A stretch of DNA of 64,000 bases from Spinacia oleracea (Eukaryota > Streptophyta > Magnoliopsida > Caryophyllales > Amaranthaceae). This document shows, in pieces, positions 34,026-47,389 of the stretch; position 1 is the stretch's first letter, and every line of letters begins with the position of its first letter. A program made the position numbers and the translations under genes. Location: contig NC_079488.1 in assembly GCF_020520425.1 (NCBI RefSeq), forward strand, positions 34,463,247 to 34,527,246, given 5' to 3'. The notes under the pieces were generated by a model. It searched no databases. It saw only the letters and a list, made by a program, of their open reading frames with translations, and had not been told where the DNA came from.

Positions 34026-34612
34026 AGTTTGGGCTTCTGTACCTCTTTTACAGAACATACGGGTCGAACTAACCTCTACATCTTGGTGTTCTCTTCAGGT
34101 CCAAGCTCTTCACCTTCAAGAGCTAACTCCAGAGCATCCACTTCTGCACTCCATGAACTACCATCACCTGCAGAAGGCTCACAACAAAGAACTGCCTCAA
34201 AAGGATCCCTATTAAGGATCTGGGAGGTGTTATCTCGAACAACAAAATAAATTACATAAATACGATATCATTATTATTCAAGCATGACACTTTTTAAAGC
34301 ACTATTCAGATTAAAAGTCACCTTGTCATCCCCCACAAGCAAAGTCAATTTCCCATTTTTGACATCAATAATCGCCCCCGCTGTTTGAAGGAAGGGTCTA
34401 CCTAGAATAATGGGAATTTGGGTGTCCTTCATATCCAGCACAACAAAATCCACAAGTATGTAAAATTTACCTACTCTAACGGGAACATCTTTTAAAACAC
34501 CTAATGGGTATTTTACAGAACGGTCGGCCATTGGAGAGTAATATTGGTAACTTTCAACTCACCCATGTTTAATTTCGTACAGAAAGACAAGGGCGTGACA
34601 GACACATTAGCA
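34026..34612 (-). pseudogene. Athila protease (3' part) and PR-RT linker
   Basis: From 34612 leftwards the reading LGANVSVTPLSF leads into MADRSVKYPLGVLKDVPVRV (34531) and PIILGRPFLQTAGAIIDVKN, the core of Athila aspartic protease with the flap and the ILGRPFL signature. The active-site half (LCDLG) lies on the far side of Copia1 at about 55294-55310. After the protease, linker with FEAVLCCEPSAGDGSS continues to 34026 and then to 9955. A tandem stop after VMLE (34274) breaks the frame. The sequence on both sides of the two insertions joins in order, which proves the nest. Confidence 0.85.
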
Positions 34613-34617
34613 CCTAG

Positions 34618-36004
34618 TGTAGGGTTATGAATAATATAAACAATATAATTCATGCGGAAAAACCAAAAAGCCAGGAATCCAAATTAATTGCCACATAGTC
34701 AATTAGCATAATTAGTATACATACAATGTGATGTGTGCCTTCCCTAGCTGCTCTTGACCGAACAAGAATAAGTACATGACTCCAAATGTCGCCCCTCCGT
34801 AGATAGTCCACAACACGTTCGGATCCGCCTTAGATTCAACCAACCAGAATATTTCTAAGGTTTTATGTGCATTCGGGAAACTCACAATAATGTTAGGCAA
34901 GTATTAAATTCTCTCTTGAATTTAATGTATTAGAATAGTATATTGAATTGCATTATAAATTGTGATCATGAACCACATATTTATAGGGTGGAAATAGAGG
35001 AGTTTGAATCCTACTAGGAATCGATTAACTAAATCCATTAGGATTCTAATTAATTAATAACATTAGAATTCTAGGGACAATCAAACACTAAGTATTTCAT
35101 ATTTACCCTAAACATCTAATTTTAGTAGAATTAGGAAAACACACGATTACTTGACTCGCAAGAAACCTGGCCGGCCAAGCCTTTGCACGTGTGGCCTTAA
35201 GCCCACGTTGCTTGGCGTGCAGCAAGTAGCCCGAGGCCCACGGATGGGCGCTGCTGCCTTGCTTGGCCCATGCGCGCTGGGCGTAGCAGCAAGCAGCACG
35301 CGGCCTACGCTGTGGGCGCTGCTGCCTTTGCTCGGCCCATGCCTTGCTGCTCCGCGCGGCCTTGCTTGGCGCCGGGCCTGGCGCTTGCGCTGGGCCTTGC
35401 GTCTCACAAGCTCGTTCGTCGAGCGTACGCACGTCGCGCTTCTGATTCGTTTTCCGATTCCGGAATTTATTTCCGACTCGAACAAATATTTACGTTTCGG
35501 TTAATATTTCCGATTTCGACAATATTTCCGATTCCGACAATATTTCTATTTCCGATAATATTTTCTGATACGAACCATGTTTCCGTTTTCGGCAACATCT
35601 ACGACTTGGATAATTTTTATATTTCAGTCATGATCCATATTTTTGTTTCCGGCAATATCATCTTTTCCGGAGCATTCTATATTTTTCCTTCTGACGATTT
35701 TAGCTCCCACTAGAACTGAGATCCGTCGTTTCCGAATGTTTATAAATGGAGTATTTAATGAATAATATATTCACTTAAATACTTGATCCGTTCACGTACT
35801 ATTTGTGTGACCCTAAGGGTTCAGTCAAGAGTAAGCTGTTGATTAATATTATTAATTCCACTTGAACTGAAGCGGCCTCTAGCTAGGCATTCAGCTCACT
35901 TGATCTCATTGAATTTATTAACTTGTTTAATTAATTAATATTGAACCGCATTTATTAGACTTAGCATTGAATGCATACTTGGACCAAGGGCATTATTTCC
36001 TTCA
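34618..36004 (-). repeat. Copia1 3' LTR
   Basis: 1,387 bp. It has a GC-rich island at about 35160-35420 inside otherwise A/T-rich sequence, followed by many TATTTCCGATTCCG-like units (35460-35600). ORFs at 35103-35504 on both strands (Ala/Arg-rich) come from the GC island and are not genes. Confidence 0.88.
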
Positions 36005-36030
36005 GTCTCCCACTTGTCCTTAGGGACAAG
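36005..36030 (-). other. Copia1 polypurine tract
   Basis: On the minus strand, GGACAAGTGGGAGAC abuts the LTR start TGAAGG. This is the usual copia PPT type (AAGTGGGAGA). Copia2 has ACAAGTGGAAGAT at the same place (62648-62660). Confidence 0.75.
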
Positions 36031-39000
36031 TGTGCATTGCCTAATTCCTTTGTCTCTTGATGCTTGCTCATGAACATAAGTTAAGTGTAGTCATCCTTAT
36101 TATGTCTAGAGGTATATCTCGGTTTCAGAGTTCAACTGATCAAATAAACAAATAATCATAGCCTATGATTCATCCGAGCACGGCCATGCATTTTTCAGTT
36201 TCTAGCTCTCCGAGTGGCCTTTGTACAACTTTCAGCATCTCATCCCGATTTATGGGAGGACAATCCCAATCTTGTGATCTTGAGGTTAGACTTCGTTTGA
36301 TAGGTGATTACCTGAGCATTGCCGTTATACTCTCCTTTTACGGTGCGACGCTTGACAACGTCAAAGTAACCAGTTATCAAACAAGTAATCTCAAATCACT
36401 CAGGTATTGAGGATTAGTGTCAAATAATGTAAGGAAATTTACTTATGACAGATTTTCATCTCTTACAATAAAGTTTCATAGGTCTGTCCGATACTAATCT
36501 TCTCAAGTAAGTATTTATGCAAATGATTGCGACATTGCCATTTCCACATAGTTCAAGAAACATAATTACCACTCATCTTGCATTTTAGTCGTCTAGCGTT
36601 TTGTATGCGTCCACCTTTATAGAAAACTTATGACCAGGGACCATTTTCAACTTTTGACATTCAAGTTCACTTGATAGACATTTCTTAGTCACAGAACTGG
36701 TCCTGACAGTCTATCTTGAATATATTGTCAAATTGAAAGGACTCATCATTTAATACTAAACCAAGACTAAATGGAATATGAAAATACATTTCATACATGA
36801 TAAATGTTCAACCCCAGTGTTTTACAACCATGGGCCTCGAACCCATCTTTAAAACATTTAATGGAATTCAAAACTATGTTTGACTTCCAGTGCCACAATG
36901 TGAATGTTGTATTTCACTTGTTGCATAGGTTTAGTTATCATGCTTTGCCAATCTTAATATCATTTTCATTGAATGCCTTTCGAGATAAGATGATCAGATC
37001 TTTTGAGTATGTTTATTTTGTGATCTAGTCTTTCTTGCTTCAAGAGTGGTTCTACGCATTTTGCAATGAAGAACCATAAAACTAGAAGACATGTGATCTA
37101 CCCAAGTTCAGTGAAGAACTTATTAACACAAAAAATTCTGTTTGATTTCTTCTTAGGCAATAATTACTTTTACTTCAACTGTATAGGTTGCTAGTGATGC
37201 TTTGTTTAGATTTTCTTATCCAAGCAGTTCACAGATAGGTGGAAGACTTTCCATCTGTATATCTGAACATAGAAATTAATATTTAATTTACCACGCAACA
37301 ACTCATGGTCTTAAATCCATGTTGCCATTTCAAAACACGACGTGTTTTAGCTCGTCCTTGCCAATGGTTGATCCTTTGCCAGTGTTTATGCGTGTAGCAT
37401 TGATATATAGCATATCTTTATTTCCTTGAATCAAGATCTATTTCTATGTTTCTTTTCAAGTACCATAAGTTTTTCTTGATCTCAATCTAGTTGATCTTTA
37501 CTTAGAACAATAGAGATTGGTATATGTTCGTCATGCCTAAAGCCATACGATAAATTTTTGGCGATCCTCATATTATATCATACATGATAAATTCTCAATT
37601 GAATTCTATTCATGTAACTTTAGCTATCCAAATCAGTAGATACTGAATCCAGCTAAATTCTTTGACATATAACATAGGTGAAGATTATTTGATGTTTAAC
37701 TTAGTAAATATTTATACATAATTCAAACATTCTTTACTTAGATTTATTCATGTGGGTCGAATACCTCCAATGGAGTCTTTCGTATTTGATTTAGTAAATT
37801 CCATTATTTAATCTAAAACAATATTATAAGATCTTTGTAAATTGATCTTAATACCCAGTACGTACTAAGTTTCGCCTTGGTCCATCATTGTTGAATATTT
37901 TCAAATCTAAGTCATTAGCATTTGAATTTTATTTCACAATAGAGAGATATGTGTGTGATACGCATAGGACCAACTAAGTTTTACGTACTCCCACTAAACT
38001 TCTTATACATTTATAAGATTCATATATATTTTATGAAACTAAAATACTTATTAGTTTCACTAAAATACAATTCTAATTCCCAATTGCTTGCTTAAATCTC
38101 TACTTAGATTTCATAAGCTAGCTTTCCTTTTCAAGCATTTATTTGGATCCACAAAATCCTATGACATGCCATGTACATAGTTTCTTACAACATTTGATTG
38201 AGGAATACGTTTTGTCATCCAATTTCCATATGTACCAATATGCAATCATTGCTTGATTTATAGATTTGAGCATTACGATGAGGTTTCAACACAATCCATG
38301 CCATGAATTTGCTTGTAACCTTTAGCAACTAATCTAGCTTTGTGTGAAGACACACTTCCATGTTTGATAGTTTTCATCCTTAAAACCAATTTGCAACCAA
38401 TAGGTGTTAATCTATTCTTGCAAATCAACAAAATTTCAATTTTGTCATCAAAACATTGAGTATGTTTTACAGCCTCTAACCATTTAAAACATTGAGTCTA
38501 TATATGTTCTCTAACCATTTTAGAGAATCTGGGTTTCGTCATAGATTTCTTACAAGTCACAAACTCATTAATCTACATGATAATAGTTTGACTGCAAGTT
38601 GTAGGTTTCTTCGCTATCTAATAGAAGAATCTCATAGTTTCAGTGACCTGAACTCTATGTTTCTTCACTATCTAATAGAAGAATCTCATAGTTTTAGTGA
38701 CTTGAACTCTATGCCTACTTGGGTATAGAACATCAAACAATAGAATATCAACAGACACTTGAAAGTCCTTTGAATATTCTGTTCTTCTTGAAGCACTTGT
38801 AAATTCTTTTAAGAGATGTCTATTCTTTAAAGACACTTCTAATGTCCTTAAAGCATAAGTGTTCGGACTTTCTAAAGAACTTCTAAAAGCCTCCGGAATG
38901 TCAGTTTATGTTTTTTGTTCGCCTCGAATACTTTCGAGGTCTATTTTCTCCTACTTGTCATTTTGGAAACGAATATCCAAAAGGAAATTATTTCGAGCAA

Positions 39001-40350
39001 ACAAACATTATGTTCTCAAAAATTCGTTGTAGAAAAAACCCTTGTGTCTCATCACAATTAAACATATATCTATACTTGGGCCTTAGTTTGTCGAATAACA
39101 AACACTAAGCTCCCACTGAGTTTAGCAACTCTTTAGATATATATCAGATTTAAAAGATATTCTGAAATTACTTTTCAAATAGCTTTGACGAATTTGGTTT
39201 AGTTTGGTGGTAGTTTAGCATTTTGTTAAGAAATTATAGGAAAAAACTTTATGATTCATCAATGAATAAATCAAGTAGTAATTGACTTCGATCATTCCAA
39301 TTTAGATAAACCATATCTTATGGAGCTAGATTGTGAAATTAAAACACACGATCATTGATGATCATTCTTGGTATAAGTAATCATCAACATGATCTAACCT
39401 AGATCTTTATGATTTCTTGCCAAGTTGACGTTTTTATACCTTTTTATGAATCTTTGAACTAGCCAAACATATTCAAGCTTATATCACTTTGAGTAAATAA
39501 ACCAATATTCATTCAAATCCAGGTGATATAATAAAGTCATAAAATCTATTGTCTAGGAGTTCTAACAATAGTTCATATCTTTTGTTACTTTTCAACAAGA
39601 CTAACTTTGTCTTTGAATGATCTAGAAATCAATCAAATTTCAAAAGTCCATCAAAATAGAGCTTTTAGAACGTTAACTTGTTGATATGGTCTTAGTAACA
39701 ATGCTAAAGGTTAGTGGAACTCAAATCAAGATATTGATTTGAACCTAGTAAAGTTCTTATTGTTAAAGAGTTGTTTGTTTTAATCATGCATATTGACTCA
39801 ACCCGTAAATGACCATTTCATTCAAATAACAAACAAACATTGTTTTTGTCTTTCTTGAATGTGAGTCTTTCTGTGTTTGGAAACAGAAATTTAGGCATGT
39901 TGATTATGGAACAGAATAGCCATTAAGTTCCAGCCTTTGAAAGGAATTAAAACAAACTAGATGACCCTACAACTAATGTAGCATTGCCATGCTTCATTTC
40001 CCACTTGTAGGTCATTAGTGCAGCCTAGCTTGCATTGTTTGAGTTATTACCGAAGTAAGAACCTCAAGCGGTATATGATACCAAGGAAGTTTGATTGCTA
40101 GGTCACTTCTCTTTAAACATAAACTTATAGGTAGAAACGAAATCGTAAATTCCTTTCATTTGTTCCTTGTTTTCCTATTTCTTGTACCCTTTCTTATAGT
40201 TTTAAGAATTGAATCCTCTAGAGTTGACTTTTATACTTTGTTAGACATGTCCAATGTAACTCCAACAAGGTTCTTACCATTAATGTTGAATATTTTGCTT
40301 TAACTAGATGATCTTACCAGAAGCTTCTAAAGTTCTCTAAGCATCGATCT
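36031..40350 (-). pseudogene. Copia1 eroded gag-pol
   Basis: No long frame survives, but minus-strand fragments identify copia pol. Around 38420-38280 the reading GCKLVLRM, HKARLVAKGYKQIHGMDC is the start of copia RT. Near 38000-37960, KFSGST followed by degenerate sequence corresponds to the region before the YVDD box. At about 40080-39960 the reading with GNATLVVGS resembles the protease-flanking part of copia gag-pro. Stops and indels are frequent. The remaining 4 kb is A/T-rich. Short plus-strand ORFs here (36165, 36804, 38492, 40389) are antisense accidents. Confidence 0.55.
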
Positions 40351-43323
40351 ATTCGAATGTTTAGGGAATAGACTCATTCGAGAATTAAATGGACAAAGAT
40401 ATTTTAACCATTGGTAAAGCTGAGCATTTAAACTCAATGCTTTATGATCTCAAACCTACATTGTATTTAGAATTCACAAGAACCAATCGGTTTGCCATTC
40501 GACTTTCATACTCGAAAACAACCATAAAAGTTGCTAAAAGAAACATACATTTTAAATTGCTCACTTTCTCTCATTTCCGTGAATCGTTCTTGGATTCACT
40601 ACCAATCGAGGAAAGTTACTGTTACATTTCTAAAAGGATTTACTACAGTGCAAGATATTTAATTATAAACAATAATAAAACATACATTGAAGCATGCAAA
40701 GTCTAAACATTTATCATGAGTAATAACTTGAAAATTAAAGCAATCATGCAATTTAAACAAGTCATTGACATTTTATTCGAATTTATTTTTCCGGCAGGTG
40801 TGAATAAATGAATCCAAGATCCTTAAATCATTGAAGAATTAAACACATTATGTATTTAGACTCAATTGTAAAATATTTTAGGTAAGCAAATCTTTTGCTA
40901 ATAGTCTAGAAACTACTCTTGGTTGATAGGTACGTCTAAGAACTTATTAGGTAAACCTATCTCATTTGCCACGACATAAAAAGACTCCTTACTTATATCG
41001 TTGAGTTTCACCAAAACTAACATGTACTCACAATTATTTGTGTACCTTACCCCTTTAGGATCAACAAGTAACACCTCTCTATGGCGGAAAACTATTACTT
41101 ACATTGATGTAAAGGTTATCCAAGTAAGTGTTATTTTGGCATTGTTCCTTTTAACTCAATTTTTAAAGTTTGGAACTTAAGGCTCTTACTGTGTTGGTTA
41201 AACCTTTCTGGGGCGGTCTGGTCTAATCGAAGTCAACTAAGTGAACTAAAATCCTTAATCATGCAACATAATCAAGCCATAATCTCATGCATAATTAAGA
41301 CATATTTAAAGCAATAAATAACTTAAAGCATGCATAAGATTTAAATGTGATCTAGTATGGCCCGACTTCATCTTGAAGCTTCAACTTCAAAACCCGTCTT
41401 TGAAAATGGATTGGAAACTCCGTCTTGAATTTCACCATGGGAGGCGCTATTTTCTTCAAATAGGATATTCTATAATTAAAACTAATTATAACTATTTGAT
41501 GGTACGCAGACCATATTTAAAATAAAAACTTTGGTGCATTCGACCAATTTTACATTCAAATTAATGGTACGCAGACCGTATTTACTATCTTATTTGCGCC
41601 ATACTAGTTACTTTCCATAACCTGCAAAACAGTACATTGCAATATACCATTCACCCATTCATTTATCAATGAATGGCCCACATAGCAAGTTAGTAGAAAA
41701 AATCATGCATCACTTAAACCTTTGCAGCAACTAATCAAAGGTTCCAACAATCTACAAATTATTCAACCTTATTAGTTCTAATCGAGTTGTTTTAACCTTA
41801 AAGGAATGTAGACCTAATCAAGAGTTTAATGACTAAAAGCTCCAACTAAAACCAAGAATTTACATGCTTTACAAATTTTAAACATAAAATTGTATTTCCT
41901 AGTCCAACCGAAAACTTACAAATTTAATTAAAATTTAAAGCTGATATAAAATAATATTTATATCCCTTAACTTTATTTTCAGTTGATTAAAATTAATTAA
42001 TTAAAATTTTATCAAGGTTTTAATTTTAGTAAAATAATTAGTATAAAATAATTTATAATAATTAAATTAATCAAAATTGAATTCCGAGAAAATATTAAAT
42101 TACGAAATTAAATTAAATTAAAATTGTTTTCAACCAAAACATAAACAAAACGGCCCAAACGTGCCAAGGCAAGGCCATAGGCCGAACCCATGCCTCGCCC
42201 AAGCAGACACGCCGCAGCGCCCATGGGCCGCGTGCACAAGGCAGCGCCCAGGACCTGCATTGTTGCTGGCCGAGTGATGCACCACAGCACCGCACCAACC
42301 TCGTGTTGTGCCTGCTGCCTGCGCGATGGGCAGGGGCTTGCGCCGCGGCACGCGAGCTCCCTTGCTCGATGTGCTGCTGCCTTGCCTCGTGCCTTGCGCT
42401 ACGATGCATCGTCGCCCTTTTTGTCGACCACCCGCACAGCACACACCGCACAGGGCCTAGCCTGTCACCCATGCTTGTGCTTGCTCATTGCTTCGTACCG
42501 CATGGGCGACGAGCTCCCTTGCTCGTCGTCGCATGCCCTCACTATGCAACACCCCTTAAGGATAACACTTAGCTTCCATTGCTTCGTGCGTGCAAGATTG
42601 GTGATCGTTTTATAAAAATTAATAATTTTTATATTTTAAATTTAACGGAAAATTAATAAATCATATTAATTTCACTAAATTTAGGCGAAAAATCGAAAAT
42701 TTATTATTCAAATTAATTTTCGATTACATTTATTTTAGGGATTAAAATCTAGGTCATAAAATTTTAAAACTTTTCAATTTTAACAAATTTTATGGTGGTT
42801 TTTAATCAAGGATCCTAATTAAATTATCAATTAATTGTAAAATTCAAATCAAATTCTAAATTATTTGAAATTCTACAAATTAATTACAATTACAAATTAG
42901 GTTGTATAATTAACAAGATTAGACTTTAAAATTGTTAAACATATACTAGATTCACAAATAGATTTACATACAAGATTCACAAATATTTAATTTAACATCA
43001 TAAAAATTACAAATTTGCATTCGAAAAACTAAAACCTCCGAAAAGTTATAGTTAGGCTTCGAATTTGAGAATTTTGGGTTCGGCGTCAAATCTATGATTT
43101 TTGTCAAAATTTAAAAACGTCGTTTACATGCGAAATTCACTATAAAAACATAAGATTCCGACCATTATTGAAAAAACTGCCGAAAAATCCTGCGAACATA
43201 TAATCAAATAATCGCGCGAATTTGCAATTAATTACATACACGAAATTAATCACCCATTTAATTCATTGCAAATTTATAAAATTTATTCCATGTTAACTAT
43301 AATTGATTATGGAATTAATTAGA
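40351..43323 (-). other. Copia1 5' leader (untranslated)
   Basis: A long leader between the PBS and gag, parallel to Copia2 58062-60536. It holds two copies of a palindromic motif (ATGGTACGCAGACCAT at 41499-41514 and a near copy at 41564-41579). It also has a GC-rich island at 42140-42590 whose both-strand ORFs are Ala/Arg-rich artefacts. The rest is very A/T-rich. Confidence 0.6.
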
Positions 43324-43336
43324 GGCTCTGATACCA
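43324..43336 (-). other. Copia1 primer binding site
   Basis: On the minus strand TGGTATCAGAGCC lies one base inside the 5' LTR end. It matches the classic copia PBS complementary to initiator methionine tRNA. Confidence 0.85.
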
Positions 43337-43337
43337 C

Positions 43338-43580
43338 TGTAGGGTTATGAATAATATAAACAATATAATTCATGCGGAAAAATCATAAAGCTAGGAATCC
43401 AAAAAATTGCCACATAGTCAATTAGCATAATTAATATACATACAATGTGATGTGTGCCTTCCCTAGCTGCTCCCGAACCGAACAAGAATAAGTATAGGAC
43501 TCCAAATGTCGCCCCTCCGTAGATAGTCCACAACACGTTCGGATCCGCCTTAGATTCAACCAACTAGAATATTCTCTAAG
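43338..43580 (-). repeat. Copia1 5' LTR, part next to PBS
   Basis: The first 243 plus-strand positions of the LTR, up to the Tat2 insertion at 43581. The rest continues at 54133. CTAAG is duplicated on both sides of Tat2 (43576-43580 and 54128-54132). Confidence 0.88.
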
Positions 43581-45005
43581 TGTAGACACCTACTTTTGTC
43601 CCCATTCCCGCAAGGGAAATGTTCGATTATGAAAGCATAAAAACTCCACTTAACAACGCATCTCCTATAAAATAAACGAATCTCGATTCCCTATTTCATT
43701 TCACCCGAAACCTGCTATTTATGGAAACCTGCTAAAATAGTAACTGCCGTAAAAGGTAGCTTCTAAAAGTGGCAAATCATAAAAGATAGAAACCTGTCAG
43801 AATTAGGTGTTGCATTCCAACATAAATCCTAAATGAGATAGAAAACTACGAGAATCCTATTCCTAATAGGATTCGGAAATAAGAGTTACGTATTAATTTA
43901 AATCCTAACGAGCCTAGAGTTCGTAACGGGCCCAGACGCATTCCGTCACAAATTGATACGCGCTAAAAGACTCAAATTAATCTCAAACTCTACGGATTTT
44001 AGAATCCGAATCTGACTAAACAAAAACTGCCCAGACCCTATTTTCAACGCCTGGCTCTGGGCGCCGAAATCTTCGGCGCCCAGGCCTGGGCGCTGAAAAT
44101 ACCTGGGTACGTTTCTTTTCCTAATTCTTTGCGGATTAGAACTCTGCAATTCTATCTTTCCACGAACTCTTCCCTATAAATAGGCCCCTAGTTTCGAGTA
44201 TTGACTCTAAACCCCTTAGCCTAAGCCTCTCGCTGCGAAACTGTTCACGCGTTCTGTCGCAATCGATCCATAAATCGAACAGAACGTATCCTGTCCCATA
44301 ATCGAGATTCGTTAAATAAAAAGGAGAAATAGCAAAGTCAAAGTGGTTAGTTTTCTGAGAACCGTGACGCACCTCTCAAGGGTGCGTCGTAATGTGTCCC
44401 TTTTCGATGATTTAACCGCTTTCCTCGCCCTTTTTATGAACTGTTAAACTAACCTAATCTGATTGTTCTATCACGCCTAACAAATATAATATTTTTGGGA
44501 AATCGGATTATCATGCTAGGTCCCTTAATGTTATTTAAATCAGATAATCACGATCGAATTAGTATTATATGTTGCATATTGCTAAAATCAATTCAGATTA
44601 GTTTAGTAGTTAACGCATGTCCCTTCAATTATTTATGCTGAGCTAGTAAGGATATCCTACCTCTGGAGTTATCGACGAGCGAATTACTCCTCTCGGTAGT
44701 TACAGTCCCCCGAACCCTCAATCTCTACCTTGCGGGTGTATATTGAGAGATCCCCACACCAGGGATCACAAGGGAACCTACGGCCGTCGTGGTCAAACAT
44801 AATTGCACTCCCTTTATGTCACGATAACCGGGTTTTGTCAGTTTTTCTCATTGTTGTTAAAAACTGAATGGCGACTCCTATATTACTAGTCAATTGGGTG
44901 TATACTCACAGGAAATCCAATTACACTTGATTGAATAAAAATAATTGTCACACCCACGAGGGACAAGGTCACGCATTAGCCTCGCGCTTTTTCGACCCCC
45001 TCACA
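43581..45005 (+). repeat. Tat2 5' LTR
   Basis: 1,425 bp, TGTAGACACC to CCCCCTCACA. It has a GC hairpin module at 44040-44110, TATA at 44175-44182 and a PBS echo TGGCGACTCC at 44869-44878. Minus-strand ORFs 43946-44149 and 44136-44372 are not recognised. Confidence 0.9.
44040..44182 (+). promoter_or_regulatory. Tat2 LTR promoter with GGCGCC hairpin module
   Basis: GGCGCCGAA (44060-44068) and TTCGGCGCC (44072-44080) form a perfect 9-bp stem with a 3-base loop. They are followed at once by the palindrome CCCAGGCCTGGG (44079-44090). TATAAATA lies about 85 bases downstream at 44175-44182. The 3' LTR copy (53130-53190) has the left arm mutated. Related modules recur in the interior. Confidence 0.6.
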
Positions 45006-45006
45006 G

Positions 45007-45024
45007 TGGCGACTCCACTGGGGA
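45007..45024 (+). other. Tat2 primer binding site
   Basis: TGGCGACTCCACTGGGGA lies one base after the LTR end and differs from the Tat1 PBS at one position. Confidence 0.78.
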
Positions 45025-47389
45025 TAGTGAAGGAAATACTCGTGCTTGTAGGTAATTAAAATAGCCGAAGGGTGAAACGATCCTACCCCGCGTTTATTTC
45101 CCCATCAAGTTGGGACGACCTGAAAATCAGCATATTAATGTGAACGGGCAGAACATCATAACGAATCTCGGCTCCCTCGGGAGTTGGGACTAAGGATACC
45201 TTTTTTTCGCCAATAGGGGGGTGCATACGCCGCACATGTTTCCCACTCGGTACTTGTGCAGGTGATACACCTATCCCGAACCCAATCGCTCGCCCATTAG
45301 GTCCCTCTCGCCTGCATGCCCCCTTGGCTTGCACTTGCGGGTTGGCCTCTTGAGCGAAATTCGTCTGTTGAAGACACTACCTCGACCGGGGCATGTGTTG
45401 GATCTACGATAGAAGCGGTACCAAGCCAGGCGCAAATAAACTACCCATAGAAGCCTATCATAAACTACGTGGCATATTTAATTTTCAAATCCATGTTTGT
45501 AATGTAGTTATGTGTAGCGAAATATGTCATTGTGTAGAAAACCAACGACCTTAAAAACTGCCCAAACATTCATAGACTAATTTGCCAAAGAGTTATACCA
45601 ATACGTGTTCCGCAAGCCCGAACGATCGCCACAAAAATAAGCGACGCTCGGGATGGCCTGTAACGAATCCCACAAACGTTGCACAACGCGTAAAAGACGT
45701 TATAAGGCAAGCACGCAAAACTAAAGTCGCAAAAACAAAAGTATACGCGAACAGAAAACGAGAACCAGCCAGGGACGCATTTTCAACGCCCCTGGCTGGG
45801 CGCCAAAATTTCTCACGCCCACTGCTGGGCGCTGAAGTTGCTGCCTGGCCTTTTGGTCAGGCACAGCAGCCTCGGTGCCCGCGCATGAAAAAATATACGT
45901 AGCAAAAAAAATACTTTTCGAAAAAATTGCTGCGAGGCGTATGAAAAGGCACTCGACTCTAAAAGCGACTAAATAATAAAAAAAAATAACTCTTTGTGTC
46001 GTTGTTAGGCCTCCTACGACGACAATGTTCGGCACCAAAACCGAGCATGCTAATAATTATGAATGTCACGTGGGCAAAAGTATTCAAAAATAATGTTCAA
46101 ATGAAGTTTTTAAGAAAAAATAATGTTCGAATAAAAAATAAAAATAAATCCGAGTCTAGACTAGGCTATGCCAAAGTACAGTCTAAATCCTAAGTCTTAC
46201 TTGTCTTATCCATAGAGTCGGTCCTAATACTTGGTGTCGTTCTGCGAGTTAAAAGGTTAAACCATATTGAGTCTCCCTTCCTAACATTTAAATCAACAAG
46301 CACCCCTATGTAATTGTCATCCCTTGCTAAGAGTCTACGGCCTCAATACTCTCTCACCAATAAAAAGAATATATTATAGTATTTGCAAAATGGAAACGGT
46401 CACGTTCTGAAAATCATTCCCCCATAGTCGCACAACCCCCAAAGTGAACCTAAGGTGTCAACACCATTAGCAAAGAAAAAAATTAATGGCCTCAAGGCTT
46501 ATAATCACATTGGGTCACGACTATCATAGTCCTCTTGAGTCACTCACTCCTTGAAATACTATTAAGTACGGACTAAAAGATTTTCCATGAATGCAACATG
46601 ACCAACCATGAAAATACCCAAATCGGCATACCAATAGGGCTACCATTGGGGTAAAGTAATACACACTAAGGGAGAAGCCGCACTAATGATTCTAGTCTTG
46701 CGAAAATAAAAATTCGATCTCCCCAACTAACTACCTTGCCAACATTAAGCAAAATAGCGCATGACAAATGAACACCCAAGGGATAAAATCTAAAGTGTCA
46801 ACCAACGAAAGTTATGGTCCAATTAGCCTAAGTCTGAAAGTTTGCTTGGTCAAGTATTATAGGCTTACGCCACGTCATTATTTTGAGTCTAGGCCACCTC
46901 CTTATATTCATACACGGGTTATAATCAGAAAGATTAATGAAAGTTCAAGTCTAAATCACAACTTCCAATTAAATCCCGAAAATTAGAATCTGAAAAGAAG
47001 CAAAAAAATTTATTTTCGATGTAATTCTTTCGTTAAAATTCAATAAGGTAAAAACAACATTTTGAATCTACGCTATTTGCACCCTAGGCCTACTAAAATT
47101 AGAGGTCCACTATAGGCCTACCAAACGAGGCTCACTCAGTCTCGCCTCGTGACTCAAAGACCACAACCATCTACCTTTTATCCCAAATTAAAAATTTGAA
47201 GGACTTATGTTGGGGAGAAATCCCAAGCAAAAGAAAAAAAAGGGAAAGAGAAAAGGGAGAGCGAAAAGAGCGAGCCATGAAATACTTAGCCCGTACCTCC
47301 CAAAGTGCGAAATTTACACAAGTAAAACGAAGGAAGAGAATTAAGTCAAGCAATCCAAATCATAAAGTTCTACGATGTCTGCCCTTTCC
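45025..47389 (+). other. Tat2 leader and interior, no gag-pol found
   Basis: This includes a moderately GC-rich leader (45025-45450) and a GC-hairpin module at 45781-45835. The rest is A/T-rich sequence without any recognised domain on either strand. ORFs at 45083-45334, 45582-45902, 45721-46038, 46768-46986 and 47196-47438 have no familiar motif. Confidence 0.6.

Noticed and set aside
35103..35504. Long Ala/Arg/Cys-rich ORFs on both strands of GC islands (also 10223-10735, 42108-42615, 54404-54777, 58826-59263, 62887-63401)
   Set aside because: They overlap on both strands, have no domain, and arise where GC-rich repeats remove stop codons. The islands lie in copia LTRs or leaders.
40389..40706. 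105-codon ORF on the plus strand
   Set aside because: It lies antisense in the eroded gag area of Copia1 and has no recognised motif. A/T-rich sequence easily gives such a frame.
43946..44149. Minus-strand ORF with GLGAEDFGAQSQALKI, similar to ORFs at 47794-48048 and 50081-50350, as a small protein family
   Set aside because: The similarity comes only from the GC-hairpin module read in one frame. The parts outside the module do not match.
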